A stretch of DNA of 40,162 nt, from contig NZ_JACDFE010000009.1 in the NCBI RefSeq assembly GCF_013815995.1, positions 1-40,162 of the forward strand, given 5' to 3'. The stretch's first letter is position 1. Every line of letters begins with the position of its first letter. Shown here piece by piece: positions 8,243-18,323 of this stretch. The position numbers and the translations under genes were made by a program. The stretch is from Sporichthya sp. (GTDB lineage: Bacteria > Actinomycetota > Actinomycetes > Sporichthyales > Sporichthyaceae). The notes below the pieces were generated by a model. The model was not told the DNA's origin. It did not search any database and worked only from the letters and a program-made list of their open reading frames with translations.

Positions 8243-9844
8243 TCAGGCCCTTTCGGCCTGCTGGACCAGGCCATAGGTGACCGCGTCGGCGAGCGCCTGC
8301 CACGACGCCTCGATGATGTTCTCGTGGACGCCGACGGTGTTCCACTCGGTCTCGCCGTCGCTGGTCTCGACCAGTACCCGGACGATGGCGCCGGTGCCGT
8401 GCGCGCCTTCGAGGATGCGGACCTTGAAGTCGACGAGCTCGAGGCGGGCCAGATCCGGGAAGACCTGCTCCAGGCCCTGACGCAGCGCCATATCGAGGGC
8501 GTTGACCGGGCCGTTGCCCTCACCGGTGGCGACGAAGCGCTTGCCGCCGGCGTGCAGCTTCACGGTGGCCTCGGTGCGCACCTCGCCCGCGACGTCACGG
8601 TCCACGATGACGCGCCAGGACTCCAGCTCGAAGAGCTGGGCGCTCTCGGGGTCCAGCTCGGAACGGATCAGCAGGTCGAAGGACGCGTCGGCGGCCTCGA
8701 AGGAGTAGCCCCGGGCCTCCATCGCCTTGACGCGCTCCACCACGTTGGCGAGCGCCTGCGGGCTGGCGGTGAGGTCGTGGCCGAGTTCCTTGCCCTTGAG
8801 CTCGACGCTGGCCCGCCCGGCCATCTCCGAGATCAGCATGCGCATGTCGTTGCCGACCAGGGTCGGATCGATGTGTTGGTAGAGGTCGGGGTCGACCTTG
8901 ATCGCGGAGGCGTGCAGGCCGGCCTTGTGCGCGAACGCGCTCATCCCGACGTAGGGCAGGTGATGACGGGGCGTCATGTTCGAGATCTCGGCGATCGCGT
9001 GGCTGACCCGGGACAGTTCCTTGAGCTTGCCCGGCGGCAGGCACGCGATGTCCATCTTGAGCTGGAGGTTGGCCACCACGGTGGCGAGGTTGGCGTTGCC
9101 GGTGCGCTCGCCGTAGCCGTTGGCCACGCACTGCACGTGGGTGACGCCGGCCTCGACCGCGGCGATGGTGTTGGCCACCGCGCAGCCGGTGTCGTCCTGA
9201 CAGTGAATGCCCAACCGGGCACCGGTGGCAGCGAGAACCTCGCTGACCACACGGTGAACCCAGGAGGGCAGCATGCCGCCGTTGGTGTCACAGAGCACGA
9301 CGACGTCAGCCCCGGCGGCGGCCGCAGTGCGGACCACCTCGACGGCGTAGGCCGGGTCGAGGTGGTACCCGTCGAAGAAGTGCTCGCAGTCCACGAACAC
9401 CCGCTTGCCTTCGGAGCGCAGGAAGGTGACCGTGTCCGTGATCATCTCGAGGTTCTTCGCGGGGGTGGTGCGAAGGGCCCTTTCGACGTGACCGACGTGG
9501 CTCTTGGCGACCAGGCAGATCGTGCCGGCCCCGGAGTCACGAAGCGCGAGGACCTGTGGGTCCTCCGACGCCTTCTTCTCGGCCTTGCGGGTGGACCCGA
9601 AGGCCACCAGCTGTGCGTTGCGCAGGTTCAGTTCACTCTGGGCGCGCGCGAAGAACTCGGTGTCCTTCGGCAACGCACCCGGCCAGCCGCCCTCGATGAA
9701 GCCGACGCCCAGGTCGTCCAGGTGCTTGGCGATGGCGAGCTTGTCCGCCACCGTCAGTGCCATGCCCTCACCCTGGGCGCCGTCGCGCAGGGTCGTGTCG
9801 AAGACGTGGAACGCGTCCGGAAGACCGTTGCGCTGAGTCGTCAC
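8243..9844 (-). CDS. cimA: Citramalate synthase
   Basis: A 533-residue HMGL/LeuA-superfamily enzyme that condenses pyruvate with acetyl-CoA to (R)-citramalate, the first step of threonine-independent isoleucine synthesis. The catalytic HVFDTTLRDGAQGEG block is at residues 13-27 (Arg20, Asp21). Other signs are GGWPGALPKDTEFF, typical of CimA rather than LeuA, the metal-binding MSAFAHKAGLHAS, and a C-terminal LeuA dimerisation/regulatory domain ending VGVHENIIEASWQALADAVTYGL. The start is the GTG at 9844, preceded by GAAGGA; the longer open frame only reads through the leader. Expression is probably controlled by the upstream leader (9894-10019). It sits within the branched-chain gene neighbourhood with ilvE and leuB. 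A type-II LeuA-like role is less likely. Confidence 0.9.
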   Translation of the reverse strand: MTTQRNGLPDAFHVFDTTLRDGAQGEGMALTVADKLAIAKHLDDLGVGFIEGGWPGALPKDTEFFARAQSELNLRNAQLVAFGSTRKAEKKASEDPQVLALRDSGAGTICLVAKSHVGHVERALRTTPAKNLEMITDTVTFLRSEGKRVFVDCEHFFDGYHLDPAYAVEVVRTAAAAGADVVVLCDTNGGMLPSWVHRVVSEVLAATGARLGIHCQDDTGCAVANTIAAVEAGVTHVQCVANGYGERTGNANLATVVANLQLKMDIACLPPGKLKELSRVSHAIAEISNMTPRHHLPYVGMSAFAHKAGLHASAIKVDPDLYQHIDPTLVGNDMRMLISEMAGRASVELKGKELGHDLTASPQALANVVERVKAMEARGYSFEAADASFDLLIRSELDPESAQLFELESWRVIVDRDVAGEVRTEATVKLHAGGKRFVATGEGNGPVNALDMALRQGLEQVFPDLARLELVDFKVRILEGAHGTGAIVRVLVETSDGETEWNTVGVHENIIEASWQALADAVTYGLVQQAERA

Positions 9845-9893
9845 GAGGTGCCGTCCTTCATCGTTGTGGTGCCGGTGAAAGTGGTGCTGGGAC

Positions 9894-9957
9894 AAACAAA
9901 AAACCCCTCGTCCGGAGACGAGAGGTTTGCGCATCGGATCGTGCTCAGCCGATGCGC
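9894..9957 (-). promoter_or_regulatory. Probable transcription attenuator of cimA (hairpin plus intrinsic terminator)
   Basis: On the minus-strand RNA a 9-bp stem (arms 9949-9957 and 9929-9937, 11-base loop) starts immediately after the leader-ORF stop. It is followed by a 9-bp stem with a 4-base loop (9904-9925) and a run of six U then GUUUG (9894-9903), a textbook intrinsic terminator. It lies about 50 bases ahead of the cimA start. Because it follows a short ORF with Leu-Ile-Ile codons, I read it as an attenuator. It could also be only the terminator of the upstream beta-helix gene, since I could not find an obvious antiterminator pairing. Confidence 0.65.
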
Positions 9958-9984
9958 CTATCCAATAATCAGAGCCTGTGCCAC
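9958..9984 (-). CDS. Putative cimA leader peptide MAQALIIG
   Basis: An eight-codon ORF from GTG 9984 to TAG 9958, encoding M-A-Q-A-L-I-I-G with consecutive Leu, Ile and Ile codons near its end. It lacks a Shine-Dalgarno, but its first base falls at the expected transcription start of the promoter at 9991-10019, so it could be translated leaderless. Ribosome stalling on Leu/Ile codons would link cimA expression to charged tRNA supply. The frame stays open upstream, so the exact start is an inference. Confidence 0.5.
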   Translation of the reverse strand: MAQALIIG

Positions 9985-9990
9985 GGATCG

Positions 9991-10019
9991 AGTGTGACAC
10001 AGGCCCTGTGCAGCGGCAA
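9991..10019 (-). promoter_or_regulatory. Predicted promoter of the cimA leader
   Basis: Minus-strand -35-like TTGCCG (10014-10019), 17-base spacer, then -10-like CACACT (9991-9996), followed by 6 bases to the GTG of the leader ORF. The -10 box keeps only the actinobacterial A2 and T6. The geometry equals that before the ilvB leader. Confidence 0.45.
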
Positions 10020-10030
10020 ATCTCCGCGGA

Positions 10031-12403
<2,373 letters not shown>

Positions 12404-12506
12404 GGCTGTAGTCCCCCGTTTTCGGCACACGTCAGCCCATTACTGCACAAGTCGCTGCGAATCAGCGCAGAGCCACGCGGTGCGCGTGTCTCCGGCTCGC
12501 TCGCTC

Positions 12507-13331
12507 TCAGGTCAACGCGTAGCCGGCATCCACCGGCAGGGTCACCCCGGTGACGTATCTGGCCGCGTCCGAGCACAGCCAGACCACCGCGCCGCTGACG
12601 TCCTCGGGCTCGATCAGGGCCACCGGCATCGCGTTCTGCAGCCGCGGAACCATCTCCGGGTGCTCGACCTCGACGTAACGCGAGAAGGCCTCGTTCACCA
12701 CCATCGGAGAGTTCACTCCGGTCGGGTGCAGCGTGTTCACCCGGATGCTGTGCTTGGCAAGCACCGTGGCCCAGCCGCGCATCAACCCGACCACGCCGTG
12801 CTTGGCCGCGGCGTAGCCCATGCTGCCCCGGGAGCCGTCGACCAGCCCGGTGATGCCGGAGGTCGAACTGGTGATGACGATCGACCCGCCGGTGCCCTGC
12901 GCGATCAGGTGCGGCAGGCAGGCGTCGACGGTGTGGAAGACGCCGGTGAGATTCACATCGACGGCGTCGAGATAGGCCTGGAAGGTGTCGGCCTGATCGC
13001 CCACGATCGGCAGGATGCCCGCGTTGGCGACCACAAGGTCGACCCGGCCGAACTCCTCCAGGCCGGTGGCGAGCGCACTCTCGACGGCGTCCCGGTCGCG
13101 CACGTCGGCGACCGCGGCCACCATCCGGGCGTCCTCGTTCTCGACCAGTTCGACGGTCTGCTCGAGGTCGGAGAAGGTCGCCGGCGGGTAGCCGACGGTG
13201 TCGATCGGTGCGCACAGGTCGAGCCCGATGATGTCGGCCCCGGCCCGGGCGAGGTGGATCGCGTGCGAGCGGCCCTGGCCACGCGCAGCCCCCGTGACGA
13301 AGGCGACCTTGCCGGCCAGCGAGATGTTCAC
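12507..13331 (-). CDS. Mycofactocin-coupled SDR family oxidoreductase
   Basis: A 274-residue short-chain dehydrogenase/reductase from GTG 13331, with AGGGAAG upstream. The Rossmann motif TGAARGQG lies at 13-20, NAG at 103-105, the catalytic Ser in VITSSTSG near 155, and Tyr173/Lys177 in YAAAK. The DLCAPIDTVGYPPATFSDLEQTVELVE stretch (38-64) is the insertion typical of the mycofactocin-associated SDR subfamily, whose nicotinamide cofactor is tightly bound and re-oxidised by mycofactocin. It probably oxidises a secondary alcohol. It starts 19 bases after ilvE on the same strand, so it may be co-transcribed, although no metabolic link to branched-chain synthesis is evident. Confidence 0.85.
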   Translation of the reverse strand: MNISLAGKVAFVTGAARGQGRSHAIHLARAGADIIGLDLCAPIDTVGYPPATFSDLEQTVELVENEDARMVAAVADVRDRDAVESALATGLEEFGRVDLVVANAGILPIVGDQADTFQAYLDAVDVNLTGVFHTVDACLPHLIAQGTGGSIVITSSTSGITGLVDGSRGSMGYAAAKHGVVGLMRGWATVLAKHSIRVNTLHPTGVNSPMVVNEAFSRYVEVEHPEMVPRLQNAMPVALIEPEDVSGAVVWLCSDAARYVTGVTLPVDAGYALT

Positions 13332-13350
13332 GGTCTTCCCTGACTGACCG

Positions 13351-14448
13351 TCAGATGACCTTGTGCAGCCAGCCGTGCTTGTCCGGCGCGTGCCCGTGCT
13401 GAAGCTCCAGCAACGCGCGACGGATCGCGGTGGTGACCGGGCCGGGCTCACCGTCGCCCATCGCCAGTTCGCCGCCGCGCCAGGCGAGCTTGCCGACCGG
13501 GGTGAGCACCGCGGCGGTGCCGCAGGCGAACACCTCGACGATGTCGCCCGAACTCACCCCGTCGCGCCAGTCGTCGACCGAGATCCGGGCCTCGGCGACC
13601 TGGTGCCCGAGGTCGCCGGCGATGCTCATGATCGAGTCACGGGTGACGCCCTCGAGGATCGAGCCGGTCAGCGTCGGGGTCTCGATGTGACCGTCGGCGT
13701 GCACGAAGTACAGATTCATGCCGCCGAGTTCCTCGACCCACTTGCGCTCGACCGCGTCGAGGAAGACGACCTGGTCGCAACCGTTGGCGATCGCCTCCTG
13801 CTGCGCGACCAGGCCGGCCGCGTAGTTACCGGCGCACTTCGCGGCCCCGGTGCCGCCCTGGGCGGCCCGGGTGTACTCCTCGGACAGCCAGATCGACACC
13901 GGCTTGAGGCCCTTGGCGAAGTACGCGCCCGCCGGCGAGGCGATCACGAAGAAGCTCACGTGCGAGGCCGGCTTCACGCCGAGGAAGACCTCGGAGGCGA
14001 ACATGAACGGGCGCAGGTACAGGCTCTGCTCGGCCTGACCGGGCACCCAGGCGGCATCGGTGCGGACCAGAAGGTCGATCGCGTCGACGAAGATCTCGCT
14101 CGGCAACTCGGGCAGGGCGAGCCGGCGGGCGGAGCGCTGGAACCGCGCGGCGTTCTGCTCCGGCCGGAAGGTGACGATCGAGCCGTCATCGTGCCGGTAG
14201 GCCTTGAGGCCCTCGAAGATCGCCTGGGCGTAGTGGATCACCGCGGTGGCCGGGTCCATCGAGATCGGGCCGTAGGCGCGCAGGTTCGCGTCGTGCCAGC
14301 CCTGCTCGGGGGTCCAGGTCACACTGACCATGTGGTCGGTGAAGAACTTGCCGAAGCCCGGGTTGGCCAGGATCTCGGCCCGCCGCACCTCGGGCGCGGG
14401 CGTGGGGTTCAGGGTGACGTCGAACTGAAGGCTGCCCACCGTGGTCAT
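13351..14448 (-). CDS. ilvE: Branched-chain amino acid aminotransferase
   Basis: A 365-residue fold-type IV PLP aminotransferase that interconverts branched-chain 2-oxo acids and Val, Leu or Ile with glutamate. The PLP lysine is Lys204 in GGTGAAKCAGNYA. Family signatures include HYAQAIFEGLKAYR, YLRPFMFASE and VEELGGMNLYFV, and the C-terminal cofactor loop CGTAAVLTPVG. Length is normal for the actinobacterial enzyme. It completes the branched-chain pathway together with ilvB, ilvN and ilvC at 28-31 kb. It lies between leuB (162 bases upstream) and the SDR gene. Nothing that looks like an attenuator is visible before it. Confidence 0.95.
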   Translation of the reverse strand: MTTVGSLQFDVTLNPTPAPEVRRAEILANPGFGKFFTDHMVSVTWTPEQGWHDANLRAYGPISMDPATAVIHYAQAIFEGLKAYRHDDGSIVTFRPEQNAARFQRSARRLALPELPSEIFVDAIDLLVRTDAAWVPGQAEQSLYLRPFMFASEVFLGVKPASHVSFFVIASPAGAYFAKGLKPVSIWLSEEYTRAAQGGTGAAKCAGNYAAGLVAQQEAIANGCDQVVFLDAVERKWVEELGGMNLYFVHADGHIETPTLTGSILEGVTRDSIMSIAGDLGHQVAEARISVDDWRDGVSSGDIVEVFACGTAAVLTPVGKLAWRGGELAMGDGEPGPVTTAIRRALLELQHGHAPDKHGWLHKVI

Positions 14449-14610
14449 GGGCGGAACGCTACAGCCGATTGAGCCTGTTGAGCGAAGCGAACACCCGGCG
14501 TCGTGCCGGTCGGGGCAGAGCCCGGAAGGGTCGGGACGCTCGTACGCAAAGACATTGCGGCCTCCTGGCCGTCGACGGAGAAGAGATTGCGTGACGGCCC
14601 CGGCCGCCTG

Positions 14611-15645
14611 CTATCCAGCTACTCGCGCGGCGATCGCGTCGCCGACCTCCGAGGTGCTGCGCGGAGCGCTGCCGCGCGCGGCCAGGTCGGCCTCGACGGC
14701 GGCGGTGATCCGGGCCGCCTCCGTGGTCCGGCCGAGGTGCTCCAACATCATCGCCACCGACAGGATCGTGGCGGTCGGGTCGGCCTTGCCCTGGCCGGCG
14801 ATGTCTGGTGCCGAACCGTGCACCGGCTCGAACATCGACGGGTTGGTCCGGCTGACATCGAGGTTGCCGCTGGCCGCCAGGCCGATTCCCCCGGTCACGG
14901 CGGCAGCGAGGTCGGTGATGATGTCGCCGAACAGGTTGTCGGTGACGATGACGTCGAAGCGCTCGGGTTGGGCGACCATGAAGATCGTCACCGCGTCGAC
15001 GTGCAGGTAGTCGGTCGCAACCTCCGGGAACTCCGCGGCGACGGCGTTGAAGATCCGCGTCCACAATCCGCCGGCGTACACCAGCACGTTGTTCTTGTGC
15101 ACCAGCGTCAGCTTCTTGCGGGGGCGGGCCTGGGCGCGGGCGAAGGCATCGCGGACGACGCGCTCGATGCCGAAGGCCGTGTTCACGCTGACCTCGGTGG
15201 CCACTTCCTGCGGCGTACCGACGCGCAGGGCGCCGCCGTTGCCGGTGTACGGGCCCTCGGTGCCTTCGCGGACCACGACGAAGTCGATGCTCGGGTTGCC
15301 GGCCAGCGGGGTGGCCCCACCCGGCCACAGCTTGGAAGGGCGCAGGTTCACGTGGTGGTCGAGCGCGAAGCGCATCTTGAGCAGCAGCCCGCGCTCGAGG
15401 ACCCCGGACGGCACCGACGGGTCGCCGACCGCGCCGAGCAGGATCGCGTCCGCGCCGCGGATCTCCTCCAGCACGGAGTCCGGCAGGGTCTCCCCCGTCG
15501 CATGCCACCGACGGGCGCCGAGGTCGTACTCGTGGGCCTCGACCTTGGTGTCGGCGAGGACGACGTCGAGGACCTTGCGGCCCTCGGCGACCACCTCGGT
15601 GCCGATGCCGTCGCCCGGGATGACTGCAAGATTCAGGCTACTCAT
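14611..15645 (-). CDS. leuB: 3-isopropylmalate dehydrogenase
   Basis: A 344-residue NAD-dependent decarboxylating dehydrogenase, third step of leucine synthesis. It can also act on 3-methylmalate in the citramalate route to isoleucine, which fits the nearby cimA. Signatures are [13 protein letters not shown] at the N-terminus, [23 protein letters not shown] for substrate binding, [15 protein letters not shown], the catalytic Lys region [17 protein letters not shown], and the metal-binding [31 protein letters not shown]. Length is normal. The gene stands 59 bases from the MFS transporter stop and transcribes towards ilvE. The 162-base gap to ilvE holds only a small CGGCC/GGCCG hairpin (14558-14571). 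Confidence 0.95.
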   Translation of the reverse strand: MSSLNLAVIPGDGIGTEVVAEGRKVLDVVLADTKVEAHEYDLGARRWHATGETLPDSVLEEIRGADAILLGAVGDPSVPSGVLERGLLLKMRFALDHHVNLRPSKLWPGGATPLAGNPSIDFVVVREGTEGPYTGNGGALRVGTPQEVATEVSVNTAFGIERVVRDAFARAQARPRKKLTLVHKNNVLVYAGGLWTRIFNAVAAEFPEVATDYLHVDAVTIFMVAQPERFDVIVTDNLFGDIITDLAAAVTGGIGLAASGNLDVSRTNPSMFEPVHGSAPDIAGQGKADPTATILSVAMMLEHLGRTTEAARITAAVEADLAARGSAPRSTSEVGDAIAARVAG

Positions 15646-15704
15646 GGCCGGATTTTAGGCCGCCGTCTCACCCCTCGGCACGGTGGTTTCAGTATGTGGA
15701 CAGG

Positions 15705-17693
15705 TCAGCCGCGCTCGACGAGGGGTGCGGCGATCGGATCGACGAAGGCCCGGTCCAGCCAGTCCTCGCCGGCGTTGGCCAGTTCCGCGAGCGCGGCGAG
15801 GGCGGAAGCGTGCTCGGCGTGCGCCTCCGCACACCGCCTGCGCACCTCCGCCTCGTGGGCCCGCAGCCGCACGAGATCGGCTTCGAGGTCCGCGTGCCGA
15901 GCCTGGGCCTGCTCCAGCAGGTCGGCGTAGCGGGCGGCGGCCTGGGTCAGTTGGACCGAGAGCGGGATGGCTGCGGGCACCGAGGGCGGTGGCGGCAAGA
16001 GAGAAGCCTGGAGCGGCGCCTCGATCGGCGCGAGCGCGGCCATGGCGGCCACCGATACCGATGGCCGGTCCTGCGCCGGATCAAGCGCCGGGTCGAGTTT
16101 CATCTCGGCCCAGGCCTCCGCGGTGAAGTCGGCCTCGACCGCCTTGCCGACCTCCGCCGGGCAGCGTCGCCACACGACCCAGGCTCCGATCGCCAAGGCC
16201 AACGCCAACGCCAGGCTGGCGACGACGAAGCCCAGGGTGACCGCGTTCGCGATCGCCGACTCCTGCGCCTCCCGCACGCTGTCGGGCAACCCGGCGGCCA
16301 GCGCCAGGCCCTCCGCGGCGGAGTCCTTGGTGGCTTCGACCACGTCGTCCAAGACGCCGTCGGTCGCGACGTCGGCGCGGTACGCCGCGTTGAACAACGT
16401 TCCCAGCACCGCCACACCCAGCGCGATGCCCAACTGGCGGGTGATGTCGTTGACCGCAGACGCGACGCCGTGCTTGGCCGGCGGCAGCGCGTCGATGATC
16501 GACTCGGTCGCCGGACCGCCGACCAACGCCAGGCCGCTGAACGCGATCGCCTCGCAGATGGCCACCGGCCAGAACTTCTGAGTGGTGGCGGTCAGTGCGA
16601 TCCCGACCGATCCGACGGCCAGGATCATCAGGCCGAGCACCATCACCGGCCGCGAGCCGTACTTGCGCGCCAACTTCGGGCCGACAATCGCCAACGGAAT
16701 GATGAAGGTCGCCGACGGCGCGAACGAAAGGCCGGTCAGCAACGGGCCGAAGTCGAGGGTGTAGTAGCGGTACTGCACGGCCGTGAAGAAGAAGCCGTAC
16801 GTCATGAACCAGCTGAGCAGGTTGACCAGCGAGCCGGAACCGAACCGGCCGTCCTTGAACAGCCGCAGGTCGAGCATCGGGCGCTTGTCCCGCAGCTGGG
16901 ACCACACGAACAGCACGCCGAACACGAGGCCCAGCAAGGCGGTCAGGGTGAGCGGGTCGGCGAAGCCCTTCTCCGGCGCCTCGGTCATGCCGAACACGAA
17001 CAGGCCGACGGCCAGGACCGAGAGCACGGCACCGAGGACGTCGACATGGGCGTTGCGGACGTCGCGCGACTCCGGCACCCAGATCAGGATCGGCACGATC
17101 GCCAGGAGGCCGAGTACGGCCGGGCCGATCAGCAGCCATTGCCAGGCCAGCCACTCGGAGAGCACGCCGCCGAGAGTGGTCCCGGTGACACCGCCGATGA
17201 ACAGGCTCGCGGACCACAGGCCGACGGCCGGTCCCCGGCGCTCGCGGGGCACCACCGCGGTGATCGTGGCCAGGGTGGCCGGGAAGGACATCGCGCCGCC
17301 GATACCGGCCAGGCCCAGGAAGAGCAGGACCATGTCGGCACTGTTGGTCTGACTGGCCGCCAGGAAGAAGGACGCGGTGATGGCCAGGCCCAGGACCGCA
17401 CCGACCTTGCGCCCGACCCGGTCGACGAACGCCCCGCCCGGCAACAGGAGGGCGGCAATTACCAGCGGGTACATGCCGGCGATCCACACCAGCTGCGTCT
17501 GGCTCGCCTCGAGTTCCTCGGCCACCGTCGACAGCGCGGTGAACAGGATGGTCCCGGAGCCGTAGATCACCGCGACGGTGAGGCACATCAGCGCGACGGC
17601 GAGCTTGGGCCGGCGGCACGGAACAGCGTCCTGTTCGAGCTGGAACTCGGGCGCGTCCGGGGCAGCGGGCACCCCGGCCTGATCCACCGTCAT
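15705..17693 (-). CDS. MFS drug-exporter family protein (DHA2 type) with long C-terminal tail
   Basis: A 662-residue membrane protein with about 14 hydrophobic segments, of the DHA2 (EmrB/QacA-like) proton-coupled efflux class. The GGAFVDRVGRKVGAVLGL loop between TM2 and TM3 is the MFS signature, and GLWSASLFIGGVTGTTLGG marks TM5 (motif C). The start ATG 17693 has a strong GGAGG six bases upstream; the longer frame would begin inside the operator. After the last TM (ending WVVWRRC) there is an extra tail of about 151 residues (512-662), with a Pro-rich stretch and a coiled coil rich in Ala/Glu/Arg, absent from usual members of about 500 residues. It diverges from a TetR gene across twin operators. 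Export of a toxic compound is likely. Confidence 0.9.
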   Translation of the reverse strand: MTVDQAGVPAAPDAPEFQLEQDAVPCRRPKLAVALMCLTVAVIYGSGTILFTALSTVAEELEASQTQLVWIAGMYPLVIAALLLPGGAFVDRVGRKVGAVLGLAITASFFLAASQTNSADMVLLFLGLAGIGGAMSFPATLATITAVVPRERRGPAVGLWSASLFIGGVTGTTLGGVLSEWLAWQWLLIGPAVLGLLAIVPILIWVPESRDVRNAHVDVLGAVLSVLAVGLFVFGMTEAPEKGFADPLTLTALLGLVFGVLFVWSQLRDKRPMLDLRLFKDGRFGSGSLVNLLSWFMTYGFFFTAVQYRYYTLDFGPLLTGLSFAPSATFIIPLAIVGPKLARKYGSRPVMVLGLMILAVGSVGIALTATTQKFWPVAICEAIAFSGLALVGGPATESIIDALPPAKHGVASAVNDITRQLGIALGVAVLGTLFNAAYRADVATDGVLDDVVEATKDSAAEGLALAAGLPDSVREAQESAIANAVTLGFVVASLALALALAIGAWVVWRRCPAEVGKAVEADFTAEAWAEMKLDPALDPAQDRPSVSVAAMAALAPIEAPLQASLLPPPPSVPAAIPLSVQLTQAAARYADLLEQAQARHADLEADLVRLRAHEAEVRRRCAEAHAEHASALAALAELANAGEDWLDRAFVDPIAAPLVERG

Positions 17694-17710
17694 CGGGGGC
17701 CTCCACCGGC

Positions 17711-17755
17711 GAGACAAGATGTCTCACCGTAGTACCACGTGAGACACGTTGTCTC
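17711..17755. promoter_or_regulatory. Twin palindromic operators between MFS exporter and TetR genes
   Basis: Two 15-base sites of the form GAGACA-N3-TGTCTC occur at 17711-17725 and 17741-17755, with centres 30 bases (about three helical turns) apart. The second extends to TGAGACA-N3-TGTCTCA. They lie between the MFS start and the TetR start and are the natural binding sites for that TetR protein, giving control of exporter and regulator. Confidence 0.85.
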
Positions 17756-17771
17756 ATGTCATAGTCGCCAG

Positions 17772-18323
17772 ATGGGAACGGACTCCACCCGGAACGCGAT
17801 CTTGGACGCGGCCCGTCAGGTGCTGTTCGACGAGGGCTGGGAGGCCCTCAGCCACCAGCGCGTCGCGGAGGTCGCCGGGGTCGGGCGGGCCACTGTCTAC
17901 CGGCACTGGCCACAACGGGTGCAGCTGCTCCAGGACGCGTGCTCGGCCGAGGTGCTCGTGATGCACGCCGAGCCGACCGGGGACCTGCGCGGGGACCTGC
18001 TGGCCGAGCTGGAGGCGATCCGCCAGGAGTTGCTCCAGCGCCGGGCCGGCCGGGTCCTGATCGCCCTGGCCGACCGCGCCGCCTGGGAGCCGGAACTCGC
18101 CGAGGTCAAACGGCGCTTCGTGAGCGAGGGTCTGTCCGCGCTCCGCAACCTGCTCGAGGCCGGAGTGAAGGAAGGCCGGCTCGACGCTGGCCTCGACCTC
18201 GACGGAGCGCTGGCCGGGCTCGCCGGTGCGCTGGTCTACCGCCAGGTGATCCTCGATCAGGACCTGACCAAGGCCATGGTCGAGCGGGTGCTCGACGACT
18301 TCCTCGCCCGCTACGCGCTGTAG
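17772..18323 (+). CDS. TetR-family repressor of the adjacent exporter
   Basis: A 183-residue TetR regulator from ATG 17772. The HTH lies in residues 8-53 (ILDAARQVLFDEGWEALSHQRVAEVAGVGRATVYRHW). The C-terminal ligand domain resembles the group with a YRQVILDQDL ending. The upstream in-frame GTG at 17739 would sit in the operator, so I prefer 17772. A CATAGT -10-like box ends 6 bases before this ATG and there is no Shine-Dalgarno, so the mRNA may be leaderless. Twin operators lie just upstream (17711-17755), so autoregulation and repression of the divergent exporter are likely. It overlaps the end of the acyl-CoA ligase gene by 13 bases (convergent). Confidence 0.9.
   Translation: MGTDSTRNAILDAARQVLFDEGWEALSHQRVAEVAGVGRATVYRHWPQRVQLLQDACSAEVLVMHAEPTGDLRGDLLAELEAIRQELLQRRAGRVLIALADRAAWEPELAEVKRRFVSEGLSALRNLLEAGVKEGRLDAGLDLDGALAGLAGALVYRQVILDQDLTKAMVERVLDDFLARYAL

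Noticed and set aside
8324-9997. Long plus-strand frame opposite cimA
   Set aside because: Shadow of cimA caused by codon bias.
9845-10019. T-box or metabolite riboswitch before cimA
   Set aside because: I see no T-box consensus or specifier loop; the short ORF plus terminator explains the region better.
15696-17732. 678-residue open frame on the plus strand opposite the MFS exporter
   Set aside because: It is the GC-rich mirror of a clear membrane protein gene; its translation is Arg/Gly/Asp-rich without any domain.
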